In this document: positions 1 through 11,736 of the stretch, one piece after another
Layout of the letters: the number at the start of each line of letters is the position of its first letter
Position numbering within the stretch: position 1 is the stretch's first letter
Assembly: GCF_002127325.2 (NCBI RefSeq)
Contig: NC_035441.2
Location: 149,700,124-149,764,123 of the forward strand
DNA length: 64,000 bases
Direction of reading: 5' to 3'
Origin: Helianthus annuus
Lineage: Eukaryota > Streptophyta > Magnoliopsida > Asterales > Asteraceae
Program-made: the position numbers and the translations under genes
The notes under the pieces: generated by a model
Seen by the model: only the letters and a program-made list of their open reading frames with translations
What the model was told of the DNA's origin: nothing
Databases searched by the model: none

Positions 1-1
1 T

Positions 2-517
2 CGCATTAGTGCGGCTCGTGACCGTCAAAAGACCTACGCAGATCTGAAAAGGAAACCTCAGGAGTTTGAGGTTGGGGATATGGTTTTGTTGAAGGTATCA
101 CCCTGGAAGGGTGTGGCACGATTTGGGAAACGTGGGAAGTTGAATCCACGCTACATTGGTCCCTTCAAGGTTTTGGAAAGAATTGGGACCGTAGCATACA
201 AGTTGGAACTACCTGCCGAACTGAATAATGTTCACGATACATTTCACGTATCCAATCTGAAGAGAAGTCCAACTCAAGTTAACGTTGCCATTCCTACCGA
301 CGAAATTCATATTGACGATACGCTCCACTTCGTTGAAGAACCTGTTGAGGTCACGGATTGGAAAGTAAACAAGACCCGCCGGAGCAGTGTCAAGCTCGTC
401 AAAGTTCGCTGGAATGCTAGACATGGTCCTGAGTTCACCTGGGAGCGTGAAGATCGGATGAAAGAGAAATACCCCCACTTATTTCCTGAGAACCCTGCTT
501 CTACAAGCAGAATTTAA
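2..517 (+). CDS. Element A: C-terminal end of Tekay-like gag-pol (partial)
   Basis: This is the last 171 codons of a Ty3/gypsy polyprotein; the rest lies left of the window. The frame is open from base 2 to a TAA at 515-517. It holds the integrase C-terminal module ([14 protein letters not shown], then RYIGPFKV and FHVSNLK) and ends in a chromodomain-like tail ([17 protein letters not shown]). The same motifs close the complete polyprotein of element G at the other end of the window, so the assignment is firm. In the family this end binds DNA or chromatin and helps target integration. The first base is in mid-gene and no start codon is visible. Confidence 0.93.
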   Translation, partial: RISAARDRQKTYADLKRKPQEFEVGDMVLLKVSPWKGVARFGKRGKLNPRYIGPFKVLERIGTVAYKLELPAELNNVHDTFHVSNLKRSPTQVNVAIPTDEIHIDDTLHFVEEPVEVTDWKVNKTRRSSVKLVKVRWNARHGPEFTWEREDRMKEKYPHLFPENPASTSRI

Positions 518-519
518 AC

Positions 520-552
520 TTTCGGGACGAAATTTATTTAACGGGGGGAGAA
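520..552 (+). promoter_or_regulatory. Element A polypurine tract and upstream palindrome
   Basis: TTTCGGGACGAAA (520-532) is followed 20 nt later by the LTR, with a purine-rich run ACGGGGGGAGAA at 541-552 directly before TGTGACA. The purine run is the expected primer for plus-strand DNA synthesis. The palindrome recurs at the same distance in F and G. Here it lies after the stop codon and is not coding. Confidence 0.85.
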
Positions 553-3500
553 TGTGACAACCCTCACCAAACCAGGTATCCGTACGACTTAATTAACTAT
601 TAATTGTTGCCTAATTACTGTGCTTAACTGAGATTTATGATAAACTGCTACTTGATTTTTGATACTTGTACATATCTGCATCATACTTTGATTTTTCCGT
701 CACTACATTATTTATTTACTGAACATTAGTGACAAACATGATGCACAAAAGCACAGTAGCATTTGAACGGATAACCTATTGAACATGCTGATATAGCCAG
801 CATCAGGCAAACACTGCCTCTAAAGGCCTGTATGAGCCAGAAATATTTTACTGCACCCATAGTGTGTGTAAGGATACAAGGGTTGTATAATTGCGTCTCT
901 AGGAATAAGATATAGAGATTGGATGTGCCTAAAACGTATTCTAAGCACGAAACACAGCATTTTTATTTACATACTAGCTTCTAGCTAACTAATAAAGTGC
1001 CAAAATACGAGGAATTATTCCTGACACTTTGCAGAATTAATTGTGTCGCTAAAAATATTATTTACGACGCTTAAAGGATTACTTAAGCACTTTAACGGAT
1101 TACTATCCAACTGAACAACCGGACTATACCCGGAACATAAAAATATTGCCAGAAATATTATTGGTATTTTTCTGAGCCAGTTAGGGTCCTTGATTACCCT
1201 AACACCCGCTTTATAACGCATTAAACAACTAACGGGGTTAATCCCTAAAGTTAACCGACTTAACCAAACTAAACTCTAACTGAACGATCAAGATCCAACC
1301 GGGTGACCCCACCCCCCTTAGGGCCGGTTTGGTCCCTTTGGAACTAGAGGGTACACCTTTTTATTATTTTATTAGTTTCGTGGATATCTAGAGCATGAAA
1401 CCGATGGACGATGGCACTTGATTTTTCTATATAAACACACACACACTACACAAGATCACACACACTAATCACCAACTCTCTCTCTCTTGCTCTCCTCCCT
1501 CTCTCGGCCGTAAACCACCACACCCAACCATCCATCTTCGAGTTCTTGTCTTGCCATTCCAAGTGTACACTAGTGTTGGGGATCACGTACGAGGAAGCTT
1601 GAAGCAAACGGAAGTTGGAGGACCACGTGCATTTGCTTTTATCCACGCCATTTTCGCCAAAGATCTTCCCTAGCCCCGAGCTAGAGGTATAACATTTAAA
1701 ACTTGTTCTTGATCGTATCTAAAGTGGTTAAAAGGATTTTTAACGGTTAAAAGTTGGTAACCCATCTTTTGAATCTAAAAAGTCTACTAAAACTCGAATA
1801 TCGTTGGTTAAAAGCTTATAACGCGTGTAAAAGTCGTAGTATTCGAATATGTTGGTTGTAGAGACCCGATCTACGATGTGGTGGCTCTTATCATTGTTTA
1901 ACCCGACTTTGTTAAGATCCCGAATCTTGACATACACTTGTTTCTTTTGTACAAGGGTTAAAAGGTGAAACTCCACCACACGGGAAAACATGAACTTGTG
2001 TAAAAGTGTTTTGACATGAAAAATAGTATTTAAAACGAGCCGATCTACGTATGTACAAGTGGTATATTCGTAGAACCAGGTGTCGAGAAAATCATGTTTT
2101 AAATAAGTTGGATAACATGCTAACAAAGGCGATTTTTATAAACTACAAGTGTATAAATACTTGTGAAACGAAAGATCCGACAAAATAACAATTTTTATAA
2201 AAATTGTCGGGAAGTTGTAAAGAGTGATTTGTTCCAAAAACGGGGTTTTTGCAAGACTAAACTATTTTATACATAGATCCACTAAATGTAACGAGATCTA
2301 CACAATAGTTTTAGAAAAACTACAAGTTCATGTAATAATGTGATTTTACATACTAGTCTACGAGTTTAATGTGTTGAAACTAGTTTGAAGTATCGGAAAT
2401 TGATTTGGTTGATTTGAAGAATTGTTGAAATGATTTTGTAAAAGAAAATGATACGCTTGAAAGCGTGGCCACCTCCAGTTACAGGGGAAACTCTGGCGAA
2501 ATTTTCTAAAAATATAACACTTAGAATTATTTACAAGTGTTAAACTATTTTGAGATGTTTTCAAACTATATTTCGCCATGACTTTATTTATTAAATAATC
2601 GGAGGTGGGATTTTCACAAAAATAAACGTGATAAATATTTATTCGATAAATATATTTTTCACAACACTGTTTATGATTATTTTGTGAAAATGTATAAATA
2701 TTATTTTTAGAGTAAAACTAATATTTACTAACTTTGTCGAACCCAAAATAATACCAACGCTTATACGACAAACATATAAGTTACAACGGTAATTACTATT
2801 ACCGCTTAATCGCCAAAACGTAACTTACGCTTTATACGGAAATATTCACAAATGCGGATATTGTCAACGTATTATTTTGGAAAGTATTATACGAAGAGAA
2901 AATATATTATTTTTGAGAAAAATAATTATATTTTGGAATGAGAAGTAAAATATATTAAGTGAGACTTAATATTATAAACGCACATGTATTAAATCCCCCA
3001 TCCTTGGGAAGGAAAGTAAATTACCAAGTATATGCACGGAACGGTTGTCTAACCGTTTCCCGAAAAATTAAACTATAAAGCTAAAGCACGGCCATCCGTC
3101 TAATAGAATTAGCACATGTAGGTCGTTGCGCAGCAGTTGGATATTTGGATTACTTGGTATTGTGACGCACTCACTGTGAGTTCATGTCCCCCTTTTCTCT
3201 TAACTGTTTTCAGTTTTATAAACTGCGGGGGTGAAATACATGTTACAATGATTATGAATATGTTTATACATGGTATGGTTAGCGTAAGGAGGTTTGTTAC
3301 TCAGATCATGTGAGTGGGTAGGCACAACTTGAGGCCATTAATCCTCGTAGTAGGACCGAGGGACAGGAGCGGTAGATCTATCTGGGTGTAGCGAGCCCAG
3401 CCCCAGGTCCAGCATAACGGACCTCGGGGTGACTTAGTGCCCGACGCATAAATCCGCTAGGTTTGAGTCATCCCTACTTGCACTTCACACATATCAGTGG

Positions 3501-3949
3501 CCTTGCAAACCATTGGTGATCTCTTTTTCCTTATTTGCTACATACTAGGTTTTTGATAAAGATAAAGGTTTGTTTACGCACTTTCGCATGAACTCGCTCA
3601 ACATTATTGTTGATTTTTCAACTTACATGTATTTCAGGAAATTAACGATCTGGCGCGGTATGGCTTGTTTTCCGCTGCATTAGGCCCGAGGTCATCCAGG
3701 GTTCGAGGCTTGTGACTCTTTCCTGGACAAGTCACAGTCCCTGAACCATGTTTATTTTAAGTTTGTGGTTGTAATGTTTAGACAAGTTTATGGTTGTCGG
3801 GTGTTAACCCGTTAAGAAAATGTTTTACTATTTTATTTTTAATGGATGATCTTGCATATTTTTAATTCATATAGCTTTGTTATGATTAAGCTATGGTATT
3901 AAGAAGTCACACCAAAATAACCACGCTTCCGCAAAGCCAGGGTGTGACA
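553..3949 (+). repeat. Element A 3' LTR (Tekay-like, 3397 bp)
   Basis: The LTR starts TGTGACAACC after the polypurine tract and ends GGGTGTGACA. It is AT-rich and has no credible gene. A TATA box (TATATAAA, 1428-1435) marks the promoter, followed by a CA-rich and CT-rich leader. The segment from about 3180 to 3660 closely matches 45930-46440 in solo LTR H, so A and H belong to one family. The LTR directly abuts the interrupted first ORF of element B, which is the insertion site; the following five bases (ATATC) are the expected target duplication, whose partner is off the window. Confidence 0.88.
1428..1435 (+). promoter_or_regulatory. TATA box of element A LTR
   Basis: TATATAAA lies in the LTR and is followed within 60 bp by a pyrimidine-rich, CA/CT-repeat leader, as expected for the U3/R boundary. 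The start of transcription is inferred, not seen. Confidence 0.6.
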
Positions 3950-4902
3950 ATATCTAGCCGACAGCACATATGGGTCGCGCTCATAATTGTAGTTGTAATG
4001 TGCTTGCGATGGCTCGAACGGGTTGTAAGCCGTTGGACCCGTGTAAGCAGGTATGGGTTGGTCGTACCCAAATGGTGGCGAATTTGGTGCAGCTGGTGCG
4101 GAGTTCGCCTCCTGTATAGGACTTGAAGGTCCTTCTTCTTGTAGTGGCGGATAGTGGCTACTACTAGAGTATCGAGGGGTGCTGAAGTGGATACCCCCTC
4201 CTCCTCGTGTGGACATACGAGCATTTGTCCTCCTACGCCTTGGCGGATCAGGCATTACTGGTTGCGCCGGTGGCGGAGGTGGTGGCGTAACTGCCACAAA
4301 GCGTGAATCCTCAGAGGGATCCTGTGGATGTCGCGGTTGTTGTGACGTCTGTTGGGGTGGTGTGTAGTACCACTCATGTCGGTCAAACAACGCTTGGAAA
4401 CTATCAGGTCCCTGATAGGGTGTGCCATGGAAGGATGACCCATCAAAGACTTCTATCGGATGCGTGGGCGTACCACGAGCAGGTTCAGTTGGATCAGTAT
4501 CTTCATCCATATGGTCTTCGGAAAAGTGATCTTGTGGCCCTAGTGGAACAAAGCCTGAAGGTTCCTGTATGTAGTCAGCTGGATTAAACTGACCTATGAA
4601 GTATGGAGTAGGGTCGTCGTAATTTCGGTGCGATACCGAACGTTGTAGAGGTATGAAGGAAGGTTGTGGGTTGTTGGGATCATTCTCTGAGTTTGGCCCA
4701 AAGGAGTGCCGGTATGATGGCGTCGAGCTGTGCGAGGTGGAATGCCTCGCAGGTTCGTAAAGATCTCTTCGTTGGGGTTCTTCGCTCCTTGTCATTGAAG
4801 GAGGTCTTGTACCTGACGGTCCAGCTTCGTGATCGTGATGCGTCACGATATCTCCTCTGCCTCTTCTTCCCCTTCCTCTTCCTCGAATATAACAGGTGGC
4901 AT
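3950..4902 (-). pseudogene. Element B first ORF: Pro/Ser-rich retroelement protein, truncated and frameshifted
   Basis: This ORF lies just after the primer-binding site of element B, where gag would be expected. It starts at ATG 4902 (MPPVIFEEEEGEEEAEE, very acidic) and shifts frame by one near 4845. It then stays open for about 300 codons to 3950, where element A is inserted. The product is hydrophilic and rich in Pro, Ser, Gln, Tyr and Asp, with a PPPPPPPAQP run and a basic RRRRTNARMSTRGGGG patch; it has no membrane segment. I do not recognise a family. It may be the N-terminal part of a Gag or an extra ORF; no zinc knuckle or protease is visible before the break. Confidence 0.6.
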
Positions 4903-5061
4903 TTTTCCTGCTTTATAAAACTTTAAATACCAATAGTAAAAGAACAAGACAAAATTGGAATAACAATTCGAATTTGTCCTAAGTTCTTGTCTAGACTCAA
5001 GTATGTGCAATTGTGTCATTGAGATTAAACACAATAGGATAGTGTTTAATTCACTCAATGT

Positions 5062-5075
5062 TGGCTCTGATACCA
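5062..5075 (-). other. Element B primer-binding site (tRNA-iMet type)
   Basis: On the minus strand TGGTATCAGAGCCA begins three bases after the end of the 5' LTR. This matches the 3' end of plant initiator-Met tRNA and is the usual primer site of chromoviruses and Copia elements. It fixes the orientation of B as minus. Confidence 0.88.
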
Positions 5076-7508
5076 ACCTGTCACACCCCGATTTCCACGT
5101 GTATCACCGGTGGGCCCGGTGGGGGATTACCGTGACGTAGTTGGCAACAATATAGTCAAACCACACAATTATATGAATGCACAGCGGAAGCTTTAAAGAT
5201 AAATATATACTTCAACCTCTGGTTGTAATATCAAATGTATTACAGAAGTCGAATGTATCCACAGCGGATCAAAATAATAAAATATTGTTCATTCAGTTAC
5301 GGCATCGAGTTTGCGAGACTATTCATGATGCTTAGGAAGCTAATACCAGCCAATTTCGTATAGTACCTGCACTTAATCTTTTTGGGGAAAATACGTCAGT
5401 TTACACTGGTAAATACATTCAACTGACACATTTGAAAATGTTTATTTAAAATTGATTTGAATGCACAAGGCACAAACTCTTTTATAACTTGGGAAAATTA
5501 TTAAAATCTTGTGAACGTATTACATGTTCTTTTATGCGTTCAGTAGCCCGGATCGTGCCGGGTTAAAGATTAATAGACACACCACATTGCGTAAAACCGT
5601 AGTATAGAAACCAACGGCTACGTCTTTTAATTAAATGTCGACAATATATACCGGATGTACGCCTACACCGGGATGTCGAGGTCGTGGCCATTTCGTAAAA
5701 TGATGCCAAGGATATCCGGGACAACGGTCATTAACCCCCCAAATGCTTTTAAGAAACAAAACTGTTTAAATGAGCCGATCATAATATTTAATTAACCACC
5801 TAAGCGATGGAAGATATGATGCTCAATCAAGCGGTAAATATTATACCGTATCCCAAGCCCGTATAGGGGAAATAAGTTAAAAGTATTTACCTTTGCAAGT
5901 ATTATTCCTTAATTTGATTAAATCACCGATAGCTTTTACTGGGCTCCTAATCTGGAACGAAGGTTTTAATTAACCTCTTAGAATCCTAACGGGTCTTTAT
6001 ATTGGCCGTAGCCTAGACCGGTTGGTTCCGGAATATAAATATGGTTTAATCGCGCGAAAAGGCGAAAACCGAGAATGGAGTGTGATTATGCCCCAACAAG
6101 TTCAGAGACTTGTTTTATATAGGTTTAAGGTTCACACTCTGGATTTTGGGGTTCAAATAATATAATTTGACCCGTATCGGCTAATTTATGAAAACTAGTT
6201 CCATAAGCCGAACCGTGCGCGCAATAGGCGAAACGGTTAACCATGAGAGTCTTACGCTTATTTCCTAAGTCAATATGCCTTAAAGAGGTTGTGGTATCAG
6301 TATGATACCTTCCGTGGTGCCCGTAACGAGTTTAAGTTAATATTACGCCCCGTAGGGGTTTTTCGGTCATTTTAAAGACTTTTAAAGAGCTTTTCGAGTT
6401 CTACAGGAAATCTGAGTTTCCCAAACAGTTTATAAAGTTTAAAATGCTTTATTTATTATTTAAAATCAGTAGCAACTGGAATCGGGTCAAAAGACCTTGT
6501 AGAACTCATGTTTTGGCCGAAAAGGGCATATTCGGTATTTACCGAACCGTAGCCATAACCGCCGGTTATGAGCAAGGTAAAAATTATTAAAAATCTTTAA
6601 AATTCCAGAAATATTATTTTACAACAGTGGGTAAAAGTTTTGGTGACGAAATCTTGGTTTAGATATGCGTTATGCTAATTGCGCCGTTTATTACAAAAGT
6701 TCACTTTAATTGCGCTTTTTAGCATAACTCTCATTCTAGACCTCGGATTGACGTGAAACTTTAAGGACATGCTCATAATTTAGTAAGCAAGGTTATGGTC
6801 CGTTCACGTGTCCGAAATACTCGTTTTATTTTTAAAAGGCCGTTACGGTCAACTTTTAGGCGACTAACGGAAATGCGTAAAAGACTCGGACAAATCATGA
6901 ACCGGTCACAGAGGGTTAAACCATCATGTAACCTGGTCCTAAGAGATTCCTAAGGCATATCTATACCTCACTAAAACGGGTCAGAACTGAAGTCAAAGCA
7001 AAAGTCAAACTTTTGCGACATTCGGCTCCGAACCGGGTCAATATAGCAAATGGTCGATTCAAACGAGCGCAAACAAGTTTTTATACTTAATATCATGTTT
7101 TATGAGTGTCTAAACAGGTTCCATAGCATATACATTACAGATTATGCAAGAATCGCAAAAATAGCTTTCTGTTGACTTTTTAACCGTTCGTTTGACTCGA
7201 CATTTGAGCTAGTTAGAGTGGCGATCAGAGGGAACCCTTTCAGAGGTTTATTACCCACATAAATGCCAACTCATAACCACTTTTGATTCGTCATAAGACT
7301 GAACCATCACGGATTTATTTTAAAGTCAAACCGTAGTTACGACGGTTTGGTTTTTAGCTAAAATACTAATTAAACTTGAACCACAAAGGATCTAAATGAC
7401 TTACAGAGACTTGTAGTGAGACTTAGAACAAGAGAGGAACACTTGAGAGCTTTAGAAGTGAGCAGATGAGTGTGTTTGAGTTGTGATCTAAGTTGTGGAC
7501 AATGTGGT

Positions 7509-7518
7509 CTATTTATAG
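7509..7518 (-). promoter_or_regulatory. TATA box of element B LTR
   Basis: Minus-strand CTATAAATAG. The LTR palindrome cluster lies 175-295 bp upstream of it, in the position of an enhancer. Confidence 0.6.
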
Positions 7519-7692
7519 TGTAAGAATGGCTTCAAGATCATCCCACATTGGCCTACAAGTGCTTATGGATGAATGGCAGGTGTCACTAGGTGATATGGGT
7601 CGAGTAGGGGGCGCCCATAACCCTGAGAAACCCATACTTGATTGATTTGCCGCTTAAAACAGCCAACAGCCAACAATCTGTCGCTGGGCATC

Positions 7693-7803
7693 GCTTACGG
7701 ACCGTATGGCTTAGGCCTTGCGGTCCGTAAGCCATAGGCGGATCAAACATAATCATTCACCTCCTTACGGTCCGTAAGGCATACCCTTTACGGTCCGTAA
7801 GGG
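7693..7803. repeat. Cluster of four 17-bp palindromes in element B LTR
   Basis: The best copy, 7763-7779, is CCTTACGG-T-CCGTAAGG with perfect 8-bp arms around one base. Three imperfect copies lie at 7693-7709, 7716-7732 and 7786-7802. Element G has a similar arrangement with an unrelated arm sequence. Confidence 0.8.
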
Positions 7804-8434
7804 GTTAAAAATAAATCTTTTTCAAATGATTATCAAATCTTTATAATTAATATCGAATCTTCGGTAATTAATAACCTGACCTTTCGGGTTTGAAGGGGTA
7901 ACTTTGCGATATGGCCCTCGATTAATTACAATTGAGGACCTCGCGTTATTTACCCGTATTGTTAAGCCCCTGGTTAATTTATTTATTATTCAGAAGGCCT
8001 TAAATTTTATTATTGACGCTTTTAACCCTTCTTGTACGAATCTGATCATAACTTTCTCGTTTTAAAATGGAACTTCGCGGAATTTATACAGTATATTCTA
8101 GTGAGCGTATAATACTGTTACAAAGCCTTGGGAACGTTAAAGGGTCACTCAGAGGTATATTTAAACATGTTGACACAGTTAACCCCTGTGGTTTGTTATC
8201 TCTCACTTTCTTCCGCGTTTCACTTCCGTACGATCTATGATTTACTCGTTTGAAGGTACAAGCATTATTTAGGGTTACTATACAGTATATTTACCCTTGA
8301 TTGACATTTATAACCCTCGAATTTATATACTTTCAAGGTTTGTCAATATTAGTCCTTTATTTAATATCAATGCCACGTGTAATCAAATGACACATGTTAA
8401 CACATTATTGGACACAAAAATTCGAGGTGTCACA

Positions 8435-8541
8435 CCGCACAACTCTTCTCTCCCTTTGAAATGCTTTATTGCCATTTTAGATTTCTTTCTTTTTCATCAT
8501 ATTTATTTCCACCCTATTGTTTTCCTTTCTTCACCACCTAC
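8435..8541. other. Short unassigned flank between elements B and E
   Basis: These 107 bp of pyrimidine-rich sequence separate the end of the B LTR from the Tat LTR remnant. No gene or repeat was recognised. They may be the host sequence into which B or E inserted. Confidence 0.4.
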
Positions 8542-9227
8542 TATTTTGGTCAAAAATCAGTTTAAGGATAATGTAACCAAATTTTGATTGTGAGGTAGAG
8601 TGCTAATGTGTATGAACAATTGAGTGATCAAAGTACAAAATAAAAATGACAATGAACACCGATATTTATACGAGGAAAAAACCCTTGATCCTTCATAGAT
8701 CTCCGGCACAAAAAACCTCGGGTGATAGAAACTACCGATCACCTAATGTATAACAAAAATGAGTAGTGATCCTTGTACAACTTCGGAAGATAATGAGCTC
8801 AATACAATGGTACCTAGTGTATGGTTTGCGAGAGAGAGAGTATGAGAGTGTTGTGTGTTCGAGTGATAGCTAATAATCTGTTGTGTTATGCCTAAAATGA
8901 GCTCACAATCCCCATTTAAAAATAGAAACTATAACATAACAAACAAAGCGAAAATGGTGCAAGTATCTCCATGTTCTCCATAACAGCTACACTCTTCCAA
9001 ACACAACCGAATAGAGAGCATATTCTCCAAAGTATTAGTATTGACCAAGTCCAATTCATTATATTCCTGTTAATATAAGTTTTAAACAAAGGATACAATT
9101 GTTAGTAAATGTAAATAATAATAAGGATCCATGATCCTCAGACTCCCTGCACCATCTGTTAAGGATCAGTGATCCAGGACAAATCTAAGGATATGTGATC
9201 CATAGTGTTAAAAATTAATCCCTAACA
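8542..9227 (-). repeat. Element E: 3' LTR of a degenerate Tat retrotransposon
   Basis: This 686-bp block is a diverged copy of the 721-bp LTR of element C. It shares the start (ATTTTGGTCAAAAATC), the AACCTCGGGTGAT segment and the end CCCTAACA followed by the polypurine complement ATTGCCCC. The first base pair of the TG end is mutated to TA. The orientation is minus, so this is the 3' LTR. The 5' LTR and pol are missing. Confidence 0.82.
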
Positions 9228-9363
9228 ATTGCCCCTAAATATGGCTGATATTAGATTAAACTTATCTACCATATTTCTGTTAATATCGAACTAGTTGTTA
9301 CAATGTAAACTAGCCATTACAGACGTTGATGTCACTGATGGGATGACCTGCAACCATCATTAC

Positions 9364-9372
9364 GATAAATAG
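9364..9372 (+). promoter_or_regulatory. TATA box of the antisense gene of element E
   Basis: GATAAATAG corresponds in position to TATAAATAG before the intact antisense gene of element C (31365). In both copies it lies about 140-170 bp before the ATG and is followed by the same CAGGTATTCTC string. Confidence 0.5.
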
Positions 9373-9506
9373 GGTAATAGGTAGAGTTTGAAAACCCATT
9401 TAAGATCACGGATTCCCAGTTTAAAACCCATTCTAGAGTTTTGTCAGGTATTCTCTCCTTTTCCTTTCCTTTTTCTTCTATATTTTTCTTCTCCTTCAGT
9501 AAATCC

Positions 9507-10960
9507 ATGACAAAAATGGTCAGTCGATCCTCTCCAAACAAAGATCAGGATCTTGATAGTCCACCACGAAGCCAAAATCTCCTGAAGAATCCTTCTACCG
9601 AATTGTGTAGATTCACCGATCTAGAAATTGATCGGTTGTACACTTGTTTCCCTTCGGGAACAAATATCTGACTTTTTGATTCATCATTCAAGTGATTCTG
9701 TATCCCCTGTCTGGGTTTGCTTCCCTGTTGCACCATTCCAAATAGGCTACACCTATCATTTCCCAGAATTCACCCAACACTTCTTCACCCTAACTGGTAT
9801 GTGCTACAGTCAGGCAATGCCCATGCTGTGGAGGGTGTTGTACATTCTAGAACAGATCATTAGTGATTAAGGACTTAACTTCAACCTTTCTGAACTCTCA
9901 CGCCTGTACAGCCTTGTGTCTCATGGATCCCATCCATTCCTTTTCAAAGCCAAGCGTCACCAGCCACTCCCACTCCTTAAGACCACCAAAAATGACACCT
10001 CATGGAAGAACCCGTTCTTCTTTGTGAGGAGGGATAGTATTCCTTTAGGGGATAGTCTCCAAAAAAAGTAGATCTTAAAGGGTAGGATATAGGATCCTTA
10101 GGTTAAGACTGTAGAGAAGTATCTTTTTGTGGATAACTGATCCTGTTTTATTTATTTGTGTAGTGACTAATTTCGCTTCTCTTGTTGAGCTGTCGGGTAT
10201 TGAGGAAAGAATAGCTGCATTCTAGGCATTGGATTCAAAGGTCAGAACATTCAAGTTAAAAGCAAAGGATTTAGAAGAAACCACATCCACCTCCTTCACA
10301 ATGTCAAGTAAGTATTCATGTACAATAAATGTTGATGTATTGAAACAAAGTTAAAGGATTAGGATACTTATCTTTATGTTGATTGAATAGGTGTTCCAAG
10401 GTCCACAAGCAAATCTGCCTCAAAGTTCGATCTTGTTGATATTGACAGCATGATCTCCCCCCATTCGATCAAGTGAGAGCTGGCCAAAGGCCAAAGCTAA
10501 CCGAAGCCCAAGGTCATGACCACCCATGCTAAGAGGAAGACGCCATCAGAGCCTGCCTGAAGAGGATAGCTTCCAGATTGAATGCCAGTTCCATGACTTC
10601 GTCACAAAGGTAAGGATCCTTGATCCTCATTATTGTTCTTTGACTGCTGCGAAGGATCACTGATCCTAATTTCCTTTTCTTGTAACCTACAGAGGTTTGT
10701 TCGCCTCAAAGCCCTCCAAGACAAGAGCCTTGCAGATGCCGAGGAAAAGATGGCTGATCTTCGTTCCATCATTGCTGCCAAGGACAAGAAGTTTGCTCAA
10801 CTGGAGAAGGAGAAGACAGGTCTGGACGAGCAGCTGATGTATGCCGAGATCGGGATTCATGAAGCACAAGTTAACGCTACAAAGGATGCTAAGGTTTGTG
10901 GCGCTCGTACGGTCCTTCAAGCAAGGATCAAGATAGCCCAAGAGGCTATCAAAGCAGTAC
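9507..10960 (+). pseudogene. Element E antisense gene (putative gypsy-type transposon domain protein), decayed
   Basis: This is a broken copy of the four-exon gene found intact in element C. Exon 1 starts at ATG 9507, shifts frame near 9665 and has stops at 9868 and just before the donor at 10082. Exon 2 (10164-10307) has one stop. Exon 3 is 10391-10609. Exon 4 starts at 10693 and encodes a coiled coil (KALQDKSLADAEEKMADLRS). Intron donors and acceptors sit at the same places as in C (G|GTAGG, TCAA|GTAAGT, AG|GTAAGG), which supports the gene model of both. The right end fuses directly to MULE transposase sequence near 10960. The gene lies antisense to E, as in Tat elements with an extra antisense ORF. 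Confidence 0.75.
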
Positions 10961-11736
10961 ATGAACAATTTCAGCGAAATAGTACAAGGGAGAGATAATC
11001 CCATAATCACACCTTTAGAATACATAAACCTTATGAGAAGGATAGTTAATGTCTTACAAGTTATTGATAAAAGTGATGGTTTGTTGACACCATATGCTAC
11101 CAATCAGTTATCAAACATAAAGAAAGATGCTGCAAAGTATTCAGTTAGTTGGAATAGGGATGAACACTTTGAGGTTTCTCATGGTATTGACCAATGTGTG
11201 GTGAATGCAATTCAGAAAACATGTAGTTGCAGGAGGTGGGAGATAACAGGAATACATTGCAAGCATGCAGTAGTGGCAAATTGGAATATGGCCAGCCATG
11301 GTCAACGAGTTGTCTTTATTTATATAACATACATTTTGATTTGTTATTGAACATTAATGGTTGTATACAAGTTGATATACTAGAAAAGTGGGTGCACCAA
11401 CTTTACAACTTGGAATCATGGAAGCATGTTTACAGTTTCAAGATATTTCATATCAATGGCAGAACTTTATGGCCCAAATCCCAGGTACCAACTACTATAA
11501 CACCACCAAGTTACCACAAGAAAGTTGGAAGGCCAAAAAAGAAAAGGAAAAGGTCTGCAAGTGAGATAGAAGATATGTCCAGACGTGGAAAATTATCAAA
11601 GAAGAATGCTTCTATCAAATGTGGAAAGTGCAAGTGTCTTGGTCATAATAATAGGACATGCAAGAATGTTGCAGGTTCTAGTGGTGTCAAGAAGGGTGTA
11701 GGGGCAAAGGCAAAATATCAGAAAAAGTCCAAATGA
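10961..11736 (+). pseudogene. MULE (MuDR-like) transposase, C-terminal part
   Basis: The protein part resembles the end of a plant Mutator-like transposase. NNFSEIVQGRDNPIITPLEY comes first, then a SWIM zinc finger (CSCRRWEITGIHCKHAV, about 11220-11270). After a frame change near 11345 come a basic RPKKKRKRSASE stretch, likely a nuclear signal, and a CCHC knuckle (CGKCKCLGHNNRTC) near the end, with a TGA at 11734. The catalytic DDE core and the N-terminus are missing, replaced by element E at about 10960. The break from ILICY (stop 11348) to the next frame may be a frameshift or an unrecognised intron. It lies convergent with the GRF gene. Confidence 0.8.

Larger units (their letters stand above)
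5079..8434 (-). repeat. Element B 5' LTR (Tekay-like, 3356 bp)
   Basis: Read on the minus strand the LTR starts TGTGACACC (ends 8434) and finishes GGGTGTGACA (5079), directly before the Met primer site. A minus-strand TATA box (CTATAAATAG, 7509-7518) lies about 900 bp in. Upstream of it, at 7693-7803, are four short palindromes. The rest is non-coding AT-rich LTR sequence. The five bases to the right (CCGCA, 8435-8439) would be the target duplication, with its partner off the window. Confidence 0.87.

Noticed and set aside
3893..4924. Several overlapping plus-strand and second-frame ORFs of 60-105 codons
   Set aside because: They are shadows of the minus-strand element B ORF, with no start context or domain.
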